Shown: piece after piece, positions 8,733 through 17,206 of the stretch | How positions within the stretch are numbered: the first letter of the stretch is position 1 | Layout: each line of letters opens with the position of its first letter | Assembly (NCBI GenBank): GCA_045576635.1 | Contig: JAZNGT010000015.1 | Coordinates: 62,001-126,000 of the forward strand | Length of the DNA stretch: 64,000 bases | From: Congzhengia sp045576635 | Lineage (GTDB): Bacteria; Bacillota; Clostridia; UBA1381; UBA9506 | Direction of reading: 5' to 3' | Notes under the pieces: model-generated | Databases searched by the model: none | Told to the model about the DNA's origin: nothing | What the model saw: only the letters and a program-made list of their open reading frames with translations | Program-made: the position numbers and the translations under genes

Positions 8733-8760
8733 TTATACATTATTTTTACATTTTTGTCAA
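8732..8760 (-). promoter_or_regulatory. Sigma-A promoter of the Re-citrate synthase operon
   Basis: TTGACA (8760-8755), a 17-base spacer and TATAAT (8737-8732) give a perfect consensus promoter reading left. Transcription would begin near 8725, inside the palindrome. Such a strong unregulated promoter would be unusual for this pathway, which supports the repressor model. Confidence 0.82.
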
Positions 8761-8796
8761 TAAAAAAAATGACAATTTAAATAAATTGCCATTTTT
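8761..8796 (-). terminator. Rho-independent terminator after the DHHW gene
   Basis: The stem TGGCAATTT / AAATTGTCA with one mismatch is followed, reading left, by a run of eight T. It lies directly between the DHHW stop codon and the -35 box of the next operon. Confidence 0.75.
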
Positions 8797-8802
8797 AAAT
8801 AC

Positions 8803-9903
8803 TTATCGCAGCGCCATACTGTTATTTATAAGAGTTGTACTGTACATAAACAGCACATCCTGATTGTCAAAAGTAACAAAATTATGCAAAAATTTACTAT
8901 CCATATACCGTATGTCAACAAGCGTTATCTTACTGTAACATTCCACAAGAAGCGGTGCTAAGCTGCTCATATAAGAATCTCTGAAAATTACAAGTTCGTC
9001 GCTCGTTTTAGCGTTTGGATTTTCAATTTGAACCAGAGGGGTTGTGCCGGAAAGAAAAAGTTCATACGGGTCTTTTCCGTTCCCTTTGTTTATATTGTAA
9101 AGAGCGCCCTCTTCTGCTTTTCCGTTATCAAAGTAAGAAACTGTGCAATTTGAGAGAGTGTCACTTGACAAGTATTTGATAGTGTCCGGTTTTACGTTAA
9201 GAGCTGACTGACCCACATACACGCCGTAAAACGGATTTTGAAGCGTGTGTTCCTGATAGGTTGCTTCTGCATCCTTTCCCATAGATTGTGCAACATGCTT
9301 TGCAAGTTCCAAAAGCGTTTCCTGCTTCCAGTGTGAATCTGTTTTATAGTAATTTTCGATACTTAAATATGGCAAAACATCAATGTATGTCATATTGGGA
9401 AAGCGCGACTTAAAATCATTGATAAACGATGCATAATCAATCGACAAATACCCATTCTTTTCTGCCAAAAAGTAGTTTTTATCAGGAATAAGCGAAAGAT
9501 ATACGTTTGTATTGGTTTCTTTTAGATACATATCGTAAATCGACTGAAAACGTTCCTGGGCATGCTTAACCATCTCCAAGTTTACAGGGTATTCAAGTTT
9601 TGATAAATGACCATCAGCATAAAAGAGTCCGTTGTTATCTTTTTTGTTAAAGAGATAGGTCGAAATATTTGCTTTTAATGCACGAAATGTATCACGCATA
9701 GGGAACTGATCAGCCGTAAAAGTTTCAAAATCTTGTTGAAAGGCACCTGAAAGGATAGTTTCAATCGAAAGGGTGGGCTTTTCAGCAAGCGGTCTTCGTT
9801 CGCTTTCAGAAAATTCTACCCTGGGTTTAAACCAACTGAATGCGCTAAGAGATGCAAGTAAAATTGCAAAAATGACAACAGATATAATCATTCTTTTTTT
9901 CAT
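8803..9903 (-). CDS. DHHW-family (AlgJ/AlgX-like) exported O-acetyltransferase partner
   Basis: The 366-residue protein has an N-terminal membrane anchor or signal (residues about 5-22) and an SGNH-like extracytoplasmic domain. The DHHW signature appears as KTDSHWKQE, giving the Asp-x-His pair, and FRDSYMSSLAP fits the GDS-type nucleophile block. Such proteins transfer acetyl groups, delivered by an MBOAT partner, to extracellular polysaccharide. The gene lies 10 bases after the MBOAT gene, confirming the usual pair. The ATG at 9903 has AGGAGG 6 bases upstream. The acceptor (wall polymer, exopolysaccharide or teichoic-acid-like glycan) is not shown by the sequence. Confidence 0.82.
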   Translation of the reverse strand: MKKRMIISVVIFAILLASLSAFSWFKPRVEFSESERRPLAEKPTLSIETILSGAFQQDFETFTADQFPMRDTFRALKANISTYLFNKKDNNGLFYADGHLSKLEYPVNLEMVKHAQERFQSIYDMYLKETNTNVYLSLIPDKNYFLAEKNGYLSIDYASFINDFKSRFPNMTYIDVLPYLSIENYYKTDSHWKQETLLELAKHVAQSMGKDAEATYQEHTLQNPFYGVYVGQSALNVKPDTIKYLSSDTLSNCTVSYFDNGKAEEGALYNINKGNGKDPYELFLSGTTPLVQIENPNAKTSDELVIFRDSYMSSLAPLLVECYSKITLVDIRYMDSKFLHNFVTFDNQDVLFMYSTTLINNSMALR

Positions 9904-9913
9904 ACTGCACCTC

Positions 9914-11314
9914 CTAAAAACGAAAATATAAAAACGGATTAAACGAACCATCCGCAAGATAAGCCGTTGCAACAAGCAAGAGCGCAATTAAGCATAAAAC
10001 TTCGATACTATAATAAATAACGGATGATGAAAATCTTCTGTCCACTCGTTCTTTTATGATTTTAGGCAAGGGGGTTGCACCAACGCCCGCAATAACAAGC
10101 AAGACTCCATAGTTTCTTAACTGATAGAAAAATTCTCCTGAAACAAATGGAATATTTCCATATCCAAAGAGTCCACCTACATTTAAAAACGCCTGATTTA
10201 AATCTCCCCCGGCAAAAATCACGAAACTAACTGCTACGAAAAACAAAAGATAAATATGACTGAATACTTTGTGTTTTTCAAGGTGTTTTAAAAGGAAAAA
10301 CTTTTCCACCATTAAAAGTACAAAGAAATACAATCCCCAAATGATAAAGTTCCATTCTGCACCGTGCCAAAAGCCAGTTAAAAACCAGACAACAAAAATG
10401 TTAAAAAGCATTCTTAAAGGTCTTACACGGTTTCCGCCAAGTGGAATATAAACGTAGTCACGAAACCAGGTCCCCAGGGAAATATGCCATCTTCGCCAGA
10501 ATTCTGTAATGCTTTTAGATATAAACGGAAAATTAAAGTTTTCCATAAACTCAAATCCAAAAAGTTTACCGAGTCCAATTGCCATATCACTGTAACCGGA
10601 AAAATCATAATAAATTTGAAGCATATAGGAAATTGCAAATAACCAATAGTACAAAACAGAAAGTTCACTAGACGCATAAAACACCTCGCCAAGTTCTCCA
10701 AGTGAATTTGCAATCAGTATTTTTTTCGCAAGGCCTATAATAAAACGCCGAATTCCCAGAAAGGTCTTCTCTACTGTATGTTTTCGATCCGTAAGTTGTT
10801 TTGCAACATCGGTATAACGCACAATTGGTCCGGCGATAAGTTGTGGAAACAAAGCAACATAAGTTGCAAGATGCAATGGATTTTTCTGTGCTTTCACTTC
10901 TCCACGGTACACATCAACAGAATAACTTAATATCTGAAACGTATAAAAACTGATACCAATCGGAAGCGCAAGCCGTAAAAGCGGCAAAGAAAGCCCTGTC
11001 AATCTGTTGAAGTTCGCGATAAAAAAGTCGCAATACTTAAAATATAAAAGTCCCAAAAGGCTTAAAGCCACTGAAACACCTAAAAAAACCTTCGAAAGTC
11101 TTCGTCCTGAAAAGCGTTCAATAAGTAAGCCAAAGACATATCCTTGCACGATGGTTGCAATCATTAAGAATACGTATTTCGGCTCTCCCCAACCGTAAAA
11201 CACAAGACTTGAAAGTAAAAGGATTGGATTTTTAAGCGTTTTCGGTACTAAAAAGTACAGAATTAGGACAACCGGTAAAAAGTAGTATAGGAATGGGATA
11301 CTGGAAAAAATCAT
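9914..11314 (-). CDS. MBOAT-family membrane O-acyltransferase (AlgI/DltB-like)
   Basis: The 466-residue polytopic membrane protein (about 10-12 hydrophobic segments) carries the MBOAT core FWRRWHISLGTWFRDYVYIP and the second conserved histidine block LTGFWHGAEWNF. It moves acetyl groups across the membrane from acetyl-CoA for O-acetylation of a surface glycan by the adjacent DHHW protein. A D-alanyl transfer role (DltB) is unlikely because no dltA, dltC or dltD lies nearby. GTG at 11317 and ATG at 11314 are both possible starts; ATG is chosen for an 8-base spacing from AAGGAG. Confidence 0.88.
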   Translation of the reverse strand: MIFSSIPFLYYFLPVVLILYFLVPKTLKNPILLLSSLVFYGWGEPKYVFLMIATIVQGYVFGLLIERFSGRRLSKVFLGVSVALSLLGLLYFKYCDFFIANFNRLTGLSLPLLRLALPIGISFYTFQILSYSVDVYRGEVKAQKNPLHLATYVALFPQLIAGPIVRYTDVAKQLTDRKHTVEKTFLGIRRFIIGLAKKILIANSLGELGEVFYASSELSVLYYWLFAISYMLQIYYDFSGYSDMAIGLGKLFGFEFMENFNFPFISKSITEFWRRWHISLGTWFRDYVYIPLGGNRVRPLRMLFNIFVVWFLTGFWHGAEWNFIIWGLYFFVLLMVEKFFLLKHLEKHKVFSHIYLLFFVAVSFVIFAGGDLNQAFLNVGGLFGYGNIPFVSGEFFYQLRNYGVLLVIAGVGATPLPKIIKERVDRRFSSSVIYYSIEVLCLIALLLVATAYLADGSFNPFLYFRF

Positions 11315-11357
11315 CACATCTTCTCCTTGTTTTTAAGGTGCGTTCCCTTGTAAAGAC

Positions 11358-11390
11358 AATAAAATGGACACAAAATGCGTCCATTTTATT
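11358..11390 (-). terminator. Probable terminator after the lipoprotein gene
   Basis: The perfect 12-bp inverted repeat AATAAAATGGAC / GTCCATTTTATT has a 9-base loop and a T-rich 3' arm. It lies just after the lipoprotein stop codon and before the MBOAT gene. Confidence 0.6.
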
Positions 11391-11397
11391 TATTCTA

Positions 11398-12060
11398 TTA
11401 TTCTTCTAAACTTGTCGGGCACATAACAAAGAAAACTTTGTTGCCGTAGTTACCTGTTACGGTTTCGTCTGCTTCAACACAGATGTTCCATCTGCGGTTA
11501 GCATTTTTTTCAAGATTGGAAATAAATGCCTTTACATCCGTTTCATTTTGAAGTTCAAAAACGTAACCAACAAACGGAATAGAACCAATCATAGGTGCAA
11601 ACATATAACCGTTTTTAAAGCCTTTGATTTCAGCATTATCAAACCCCATCAAAAGACCTTCTTCAACAGGAACAGCCATTCCACCAAAGGTAATTGCGGG
11701 ATTTTGCATAAGAGCATCTGCAATCGCCTGTGCACTCATGCCATTTTTTGCTTTTGTCTTAAAATCAGAAAGCAAGGTTTTGCCAAGTGTTGTGTTTGAG
11801 ATTTCCGGCGTCTCATCCGGTTTCTGTTCAGGCTTTGCTTCGGGTTTTTCTTCCGGTTTTGTCTGAGGTTTTTCTTCCGGTTTGCTCTCAGGTGTCTTTT
11901 CTTCTTCAATCACTTCATTTTCTGTTTCAATTTCTTCGGAAACGATTGTTTCATTACTTAAATTCTCATTTTCCTCAACATCGGTGGCAGGTTTATTTCC
12001 ACACGCAACCACAGAAAGCATAAGAAGAGACGACAATAAAATAGCAAGAATTTTTTTCAT
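11398..12060 (-). CDS. Lipoprotein of unknown function with an acidic linker and Glu-Lys-Pro repeats
   Basis: The 220-residue product starts with a lipoprotein signal, and the lipobox LSVVAC places the lipidated cysteine at residue 20. Residues about 28-55 are Glu/Asn-rich. Residues about 55-88 are short KPEEKP-like repeats, a typical extended wall-spanning spacer. The folded domain (about 90-220) contains KNGYMFAPMIGSIPFVGYVFEL and is not assigned. It would sit on the outer face of the membrane with its domain held away by the spacer. RBS AAAGGAG precedes the ATG. It is a single gene between the ATP synthase and MBOAT operons, with a terminator on its downstream side. Confidence 0.75.
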   Translation of the reverse strand: MKKILAILLSSLLMLSVVACGNKPATDVEENENLSNETIVSEEIETENEVIEEEKTPESKPEEKPQTKPEEKPEAKPEQKPDETPEISNTTLGKTLLSDFKTKAKNGMSAQAIADALMQNPAITFGGMAVPVEEGLLMGFDNAEIKGFKNGYMFAPMIGSIPFVGYVFELQNETDVKAFISNLEKNANRRWNICVEADETVTGNYGNKVFFVMCPTSLEE

Positions 12061-12137
12061 TTTGTTTCACTCCTTTTATGTATTACACTGTTTATACGCT
12101 CTATTTTTTTAAAAGTTCCTTATTTTTTTAATTTTTG

Positions 12138-12169
12138 AATAAGGCGCTGCCCTTTGGCAACGCCTTATT
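12138..12169. terminator. Inverted repeat after atpC, possible terminator
   Basis: AATAAGGCGCTGCC and GGCAACGCCTTATT pair with one mismatch over 14 bp. It lies 12 bases after atpC. A clean T-run after the stem is missing on the atp transcript, so termination there may be weak. Confidence 0.5.
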
Positions 12170-12181
12170 ATGTTTAATACG

Positions 12182-12445
12182 TTATTCATTCCAACGAAAC
12201 GATCCGGAAAGGAGCGTTGTCTTCTTGCCTGAAACAGTAAGCATACCGCCATCTGTATGACCAGACTTAACCTCACCATTTTCAAGTTCAACACTGACTG
12301 CACACGGTTTTACCGCCGTAACAAAAGGAATATGACCGGCAAGCACTGCCAAATCACCTTCTGTACCACGCAAAGAAATTTTAACTACTTCTCCCGTAAA
12401 AAGATCGCCTGATGGAGAAGAAATGACGAGAGGAAAGGTTTTCAT
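12182..12445 (-). CDS. atpC: ATP synthase epsilon subunit, short form
   Basis: This is the F1 central-stalk subunit. The 87-residue protein corresponds to the N-terminal beta sandwich only (SPSGDLFTGEVVKISLRGTEGDLAVLAGHIPF). Usual bacterial epsilon subunits are about 130-140 residues and end in a two-helix domain that can inhibit ATP hydrolysis; that domain is absent here. The frame closes with TAA after RWNE, and no continuation with helical-hairpin character is visible in any frame downstream. The ATG follows the atpD stop codon without any spacer. It is the last gene of the operon. A sequencing frameshift cannot be fully excluded, but nothing recognisable was lost. Confidence 0.9.
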   Translation of the reverse strand: MKTFPLVISSPSGDLFTGEVVKISLRGTEGDLAVLAGHIPFVTAVKPCAVSVELENGEVKSGHTDGGMLTVSGKKTTLLSGSFRWNE

Positions 12446-13843
12446 TTAAGACACCTTCTTCCCTTTCTCTACCGCTTCATCAATCGTACCGACAAACAAG
12501 AAAGCAGATTCGGGTAAATCGTCGTGTTTGCCCTCAATAATTTCTTTAAATCCGCGAATTGTTTCAGAAAGCGGAACATACGTTCCGGGAATGCCGGTAA
12601 ATTTTTCAGAAACATAGAAGGGCTGTGATAAGAAACGTTGAATCTTTCGCGCACGTTGTACCAACAATTTATCTTCGTCCGAAAGTTCATCCATACCCAT
12701 AATCGCAATAATATCCATAAGTTCCTGATAGCGCTGCAAAATTCTTTGCACTTCACGTGCAACAGAATAATGTTCTTCGCCTAAAATTTCGGCAGACAAA
12801 ATACGGCTTGTAGATTCTAACGGATCAACCGCAGGATAAATACCCTGCGACGCAATGTTACGAGAAAGAACGGTCGTTGCATCAAGGTGTGCAAACGTCG
12901 TTGCAGGCGCGGGGTCTGTTAAGTCATCAGCAGGTACATAAACTGCCTGAATCGAGGTAATAGAGCCTTTCTTTGTTGATGTAATACGTTCCTGCAAATC
13001 GCCCATTTCAGTTGCAAGCGTCGGCTGATAACCAACTGCCGAAGGCATACGTCCCAAAAGTGCCGAAACTTCACTTCCGGCTTGTGTGAATCTAAAGATG
13101 TTATCAATAAACAGTAAAACATCCTGACCTTCTTCGTCTCTGAAATATTCCGCCATGGTAAGTCCCGAAAGACCAACGCGCATTCTGGCACCGGGTGGTT
13201 CATTCATCTGTCCGTAAACGAGTGTTGTATTTGCTAAAACGCCCGATTCTTTCATTTCGTTATATAAGTCATTACCTTCACGCGTACGCTCACCTACACC
13301 GGTAAAAACAGAAAGTCCGCCGTGTTGCTTTGCAACGTTATTGATGAGTTCCATAATCAAAACTGTCTTACCAACACCGGCACCGCCAAAAAGGCCGATC
13401 TTACCACCCTTTGAGAATGGACAAATAAGATCAATTACTTTAATGCCAGTTTCAAGAATTTCCGTAGATGTGGAAAGTTCGCTGTATGAAGGAGCCGGAC
13501 GATGAATGTTCCAGCGCTCTGTATCTTCATCAAAGGGCTGGTTATCCACTGTGTCGCCTAACACGTTAAATATTCTGCCAAGCGTTTTTCTGCCGACAGG
13601 AACGCTTATGGTCTCACCTGTATCGCACACAGGTGTGCCTCTTTTTAAACCGTCTGTCGAGGACATAGCAATACACCTTACGGCGTTATCTCCAATGTGT
13701 TGTGCAACCTCAACTGTAAGCGTTTTATTACCGTTTTCCATTGTAAGTGCATTGTAAATAGAAGGTAAGTTGCCCTCTTCAAAGCATACGTCAACAACAG
13801 GTCCCATAACCTGCAATACGCTGCCTTTTTTTGTATTTGACAT
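12446..13843 (-). CDS. atpD: ATP synthase F1 beta subunit
   Basis: This is the catalytic nucleotide-binding subunit of F1. The 465-residue protein has Walker A GGAGVGKT, the GERTREG motif, Walker B LLFIDNIFRF, and the block GSEVSALLGRMPSAVGYQPT, which includes the DELSEED-side contacts. The C-terminal segment contains MGMDELSDEDKL, matching the DELSEED loop. Length and motifs are standard. It lies 15 bases after atpG and directly abuts atpC. RBS AAAGGAGG precedes the ATG at 13843. Confidence 0.97.
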   Translation of the reverse strand: MSNTKKGSVLQVMGPVVDVCFEEGNLPSIYNALTMENGNKTLTVEVAQHIGDNAVRCIAMSSTDGLKRGTPVCDTGETISVPVGRKTLGRIFNVLGDTVDNQPFDEDTERWNIHRPAPSYSELSTSTEILETGIKVIDLICPFSKGGKIGLFGGAGVGKTVLIMELINNVAKQHGGLSVFTGVGERTREGNDLYNEMKESGVLANTTLVYGQMNEPPGARMRVGLSGLTMAEYFRDEEGQDVLLFIDNIFRFTQAGSEVSALLGRMPSAVGYQPTLATEMGDLQERITSTKKGSITSIQAVYVPADDLTDPAPATTFAHLDATTVLSRNIASQGIYPAVDPLESTSRILSAEILGEEHYSVAREVQRILQRYQELMDIIAIMGMDELSDEDKLLVQRARKIQRFLSQPFYVSEKFTGIPGTYVPLSETIRGFKEIIEGKHDDLPESAFLFVGTIDEAVEKGKKVS

Positions 13844-13858
13844 AGAAATCTACCTCCT

Positions 13859-14662
13859 TTATAAGCCGCTTCCTGCGACAATTTCTGTAATTTCCTGCGT
13901 AATTGAGCCTTGTCTTGCTCTGTTGTACGCAAGTCCCAGTTCGTCAAGCATTTCCTGCGCGTTTTTGCCGGCAGAATCCATTGCTACACGACGCGCAGCA
14001 ACCTCTGACGCGAAACTTTCTTTCGCAGCAGAAATCAAAATGCCTGCTATAAATTCCGGAATCATTGCATTTAAAACAGTAATTTCATCTGGCTCAAAAA
14101 CCATACCGATACTCTTTTTTGTATCTTCTCTTTGGAGCGGAAGGATAAAACGTACATTTGCCTCCTGCGACATCATGGAATGATACGTTGTCGATACAAT
14201 TGCAAGTTTATCAAATTTTTCTTCTCTAAACTCTTTACATAAGGCATCTGCAAGTTCTTTTGCGTCTTTATAGGAAAAGGCTTCAATCGAACGGTACCCC
14301 TCGCCAAATTTATCACACGCACACTTTCCTACTGGTGTAACAGTAGCGTTTTGAAAGGTTTTCATAAGGCGAAAGATATTGGCGTTGTATCCACCAGCCA
14401 TCCCTCTGTCACCGGCAAAACACACAATTCTCACACGTTCTGTATCACGTTTTTGCATATAGGGACTTTTGAAACATTCTTTGCTTTTAGAAAGTTCTGA
14501 AATTGCCTCACCTAGTGCGTTTTCGTATTCTTTTCCCTTTGTCATTGCATCGTTTGCGCGACGGATTTTAGACGAGGCTACAAGTCCCATCGCTTTTGTT
14601 AGATGCAGCGTCGAATTTACGCTTTTAATACGCGTCCTTAATTTTTTTATATCTGCACCCAT
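13859..14662 (-). CDS. atpG: ATP synthase F1 gamma subunit
   Basis: This is the rotor shaft of F1. The 267-residue protein is slightly short for the family (about 285) but has the conserved N-terminal coiled-coil helix (KLRTRIKSVNSTLHLTKAM), the CFAGDRGMAGGYN block, and the C-terminal helix with the pattern YNRARQGSITQEITEIV. The ATG at 14662 lies 4 bases after atpA. It turns inside the alpha/beta ring and contacts epsilon and the c-ring. Confidence 0.95.
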   Translation of the reverse strand: MGADIKKLRTRIKSVNSTLHLTKAMGLVASSKIRRANDAMTKGKEYENALGEAISELSKSKECFKSPYMQKRDTERVRIVCFAGDRGMAGGYNANIFRLMKTFQNATVTPVGKCACDKFGEGYRSIEAFSYKDAKELADALCKEFREEKFDKLAIVSTTYHSMMSQEANVRFILPLQREDTKKSIGMVFEPDEITVLNAMIPEFIAGILISAAKESFASEVAARRVAMDSAGKNAQEMLDELGLAYNRARQGSITQEITEIVAGSGL

Positions 14663-14666
14663 ACGC

Positions 14667-16160
14667 TCACCTCGTAAGTTCAGAAAGCGCTTGTTTTAAT
14701 GTATTGACATCGTTTTCTTCCCAGTTTCCCGATTCAACACTTTGTAAAAATTGAGAATACTTATTTTCTAAAAGTTCATATAAGTTTCTCTCATATTCTT
14801 TTACATTTTTAACTGGTACATCATTTAAATACCCGTTTATAACAGCATATACAATCGCAACCTGACATCCTACACGGACGGGGGCATTTCTATCTTGCTT
14901 TAAGACTTCAACAATACGTTCACCAAGTGCTAAACGTGCCTTTGTATCAGCATCTAAATCACTTCCAAACTGCGCAAACGCTTGCAGTTCTCTATACTGT
15001 GAATACAAAAGTTTCAGTTCGCCTGCTACCTTTTTCATGCCTTTTAACTGCGCTGAACCACCGACACGGCTTACGGAAATACCGGGGTTAATCGCAGGCA
15101 TAACGCCGGCATGGAAAAGTTCAGTTTCTAAAAAGATCTGACCGTCAGTAATCGAGATAACATTCGTAGGAATGTAGGCAGAAACGTCTCCCGCCTGTGT
15201 TTCAATAATTGGAAGTGCTGTAATCGAACCACCGCCAAACTCAGGAGCAACACACGCTGCTCGTTCCAAAAGTCTTGAATGGAGATAAAATACATCGCCT
15301 GGATATGCTTCTCTGCCGGGTGGTCTTCTGATTAAAAGAGAAAGTGCACGGTATGCTACCGCATGTTTGGAAAGGTCGTCGTAGATAATTAATACGTCTT
15401 TTCCTTTTTCTCTAAAATATTCTGCCATTGCACAACCGGAATACGGTGCAATGTATTGTAGCGGTGCCGATTCTGAGGCAGATGCCGAAACCACAATTGT
15501 GTATTCCATTGCACCCTCTGCTGCAAGATTATTTACTAACTGAACAACAGAACTGTTTTTCTGTCCGATGGCAACATAAATACAAATCACATCGGTGTTT
15601 TTCTGATTAATAATAGTGTCAATTACGATTTCAGTCTTGCCGGTCTGACGGTCACCAATGATAAGTTCACGCTGACCTCTGCCAATCGGAATCATACTAT
15701 CAATTGCCTTAATACCTGTTTGAAGCGGTACAGATACACTCTTTCTTTCAATAATACCAGGTGCTTCGGATTCAACCGGTCTCATTTCTGTTGATGCAAC
15801 CGGTCCTTTTCCGTCAATCGGGATACCAAGTGTATTTACAACACGTCCCAAAAGTGCTTCGCCAACCGGTACGGATAAAACCTTACCGGTGCGTTTCACT
15901 TTGGAACCTTCATGAATGTTATTTTCATTTGAAAGAAGCGCAACAGAAACGGTTTCACTCTCCAAATTTTGTGCCATTCCGAACGTTCCGTCATCGAATT
16001 CTAAAAGTTCACTTGACATACATTCAGTAAGTCCGTGCACTCTTGCAATACCGTCACCAACTAAGATTACGGTACCCGTTTCTTTCATCTCTATTTTAGA
16101 TTTATAATTTTTAATCTGTTCTTTTATAATACTACTGATTTCTTCGGGTCTTGTGTTCAT
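14667..16160 (-). CDS. atpA: ATP synthase F1 alpha subunit
   Basis: This is the non-catalytic nucleotide-binding subunit of F1. The 497-residue protein has Walker A GDRQTGKT, the VYVAIGQK-like block (YVAIGQKNSSV), and the arginine-finger region ISVSRVGGSAQ. Length and order of domains (beta barrel, nucleotide-binding, helical) are normal. It overlaps atpH by 4 bases (ATGA-type), which implies translational coupling, and lies between atpH and atpG. Confidence 0.97.
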   Translation of the reverse strand: MNTRPEEISSIIKEQIKNYKSKIEMKETGTVILVGDGIARVHGLTECMSSELLEFDDGTFGMAQNLESETVSVALLSNENNIHEGSKVKRTGKVLSVPVGEALLGRVVNTLGIPIDGKGPVASTEMRPVESEAPGIIERKSVSVPLQTGIKAIDSMIPIGRGQRELIIGDRQTGKTEIVIDTIINQKNTDVICIYVAIGQKNSSVVQLVNNLAAEGAMEYTIVVSASASESAPLQYIAPYSGCAMAEYFREKGKDVLIIYDDLSKHAVAYRALSLLIRRPPGREAYPGDVFYLHSRLLERAACVAPEFGGGSITALPIIETQAGDVSAYIPTNVISITDGQIFLETELFHAGVMPAINPGISVSRVGGSAQLKGMKKVAGELKLLYSQYRELQAFAQFGSDLDADTKARLALGERIVEVLKQDRNAPVRVGCQVAIVYAVINGYLNDVPVKNVKEYERNLYELLENKYSQFLQSVESGNWEENDVNTLKQALSELTR

Positions 16161-16690
16161 TTACTTATCACATCCTTTATATCGCGCATTCGACTTTTAA
16201 TGCTTCCGTCAAGGACTTTTCCGTCCATTTCCAAGGTGATTCCGCCGAGCAGCGTTTCATCTGTTTCGTATTCGATGGACACTTCGGATTTACACATAAC
16301 TTGGAGTTTCGCTTTTAGTTTTTCCTTTTCGGTTTCTGAAAGAGTTGTTGCGCTTGTGACTTTTACGTTTGTAACATGATTCGAAGCGTCAAAAAGTTTG
16401 TTGTACTCATTCACCGAGTCGGAAAAGGACACAATTCTTCCCTTTTCACATAAGAGCATGAGATAAGACAAAACTTCTTCCGGGATTTTACCTGAAAAAG
16501 CGCCTTCTAATGCATCAAGACGTTCACTTAAAGGTATACTTTTAGATGCCAAAAACATTACGTATTCGCGCATTTCCAAAAAAGCCGAATTTACAAGTTC
16601 CAGTGCGTTTTTGTATTCATCTTTCTTTCCGTTTTCACATGCAAGCATAAAAAGCGCAGTTGCGTATTCATTACTTACTGTTTGCATCAT
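16157..16690 (-). CDS. atpH: ATP synthase F1 delta subunit
   Basis: This peripheral-stalk subunit joins F1 to the b subunit. The 177-residue protein has the OSCP/delta fold: an N-terminal helical bundle (NEYATALFMLACENG) and the C-terminal motif SIEYETDETLLGGITLEMDGKV with the conserved LGG and gly-rich turn. The ATG at 16690 overlaps the atpF stop codon (TGATG), preferred over the TTG one codon upstream. The Shine-Dalgarno AGGTGA lies within the end of atpF. Confidence 0.93.
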   Translation of the reverse strand: MMQTVSNEYATALFMLACENGKKDEYKNALELVNSAFLEMREYVMFLASKSIPLSERLDALEGAFSGKIPEEVLSYLMLLCEKGRIVSFSDSVNEYNKLFDASNHVTNVKVTSATTLSETEKEKLKAKLQVMCKSEVSIEYETDETLLGGITLEMDGKVLDGSIKSRMRDIKDVISK

Positions 16691-17190
16691 CAATCACCTA
16701 TTTCTTCTAAAAAAGAATCAATCAAATCACGATGATCCTCAGCATTAATTTCTCGACCGAGCATTTTTTCCGCAAGCGGAACAGATACAGAAACGATTTC
16801 TTCTTTTATTCTCTCCTGCGCTTTTTTGTATTCAAGTTCTGCATCTACATTTGCCTGACGAATAATGCCTTCTGCGCGTTCTTTTGCATCTTCTACAATT
16901 TTTTCAGCACGGTTAGATGCCAGTTTGGTCGCGTCGTTTAAAATTGTTTTCGCCTGACTTTCCGCACTCGAAAGTTCTTTTTCCCAATGAGCTTTGCTCT
17001 CTTCGGCTTCACTTTTTGCTTCACTTGCTGCATCATACTGAGTTTTTATTTCATTCTCACGTTTTTCCAACACCTTTTTTACAGGCTGAAATAAAAACTT
17101 TTTTACAATCCAGAAAAGAATCAAGAGGTTTGCAAGCGATATTAAAATGTTCCAAAGATTAACAGAAATTACCGCTAATGATTGTATCAT
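16690..17190 (-). CDS. atpF: ATP synthase Fo b subunit
   Basis: This is the peripheral-stalk membrane subunit. The 166-residue protein has one N-terminal membrane helix (about residues 8-32, LWNILISLANLLILFWIV) followed by a long charged, Ala/Glu/Lys-rich helix with coiled-coil character (AEESKAHWEKELSSAESQA) and a short C-terminal part. It lies between atpE and atpH, and its stop codon overlaps the atpH start. Length is standard for this subunit. Confidence 0.93.
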   Translation of the reverse strand: MIQSLAVISVNLWNILISLANLLILFWIVKKFLFQPVKKVLEKRENEIKTQYDAASEAKSEAEESKAHWEKELSSAESQAKTILNDATKLASNRAEKIVEDAKERAEGIIRQANVDAELEYKKAQERIKEEIVSVSVPLAEKMLGREINAEDHRDLIDSFLEEIGD

Positions 17191-17206
17191 TTACTTTCTC
17201 CCCATA

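Noticed and set aside
12109..12303. Frame beyond atpC that might be the missing epsilon C-terminal domain
   Set aside because: Its product has no helical-hairpin pattern with Ala/Arg/Glu and it overlaps atpC in another frame, so it is not a frameshifted tail.
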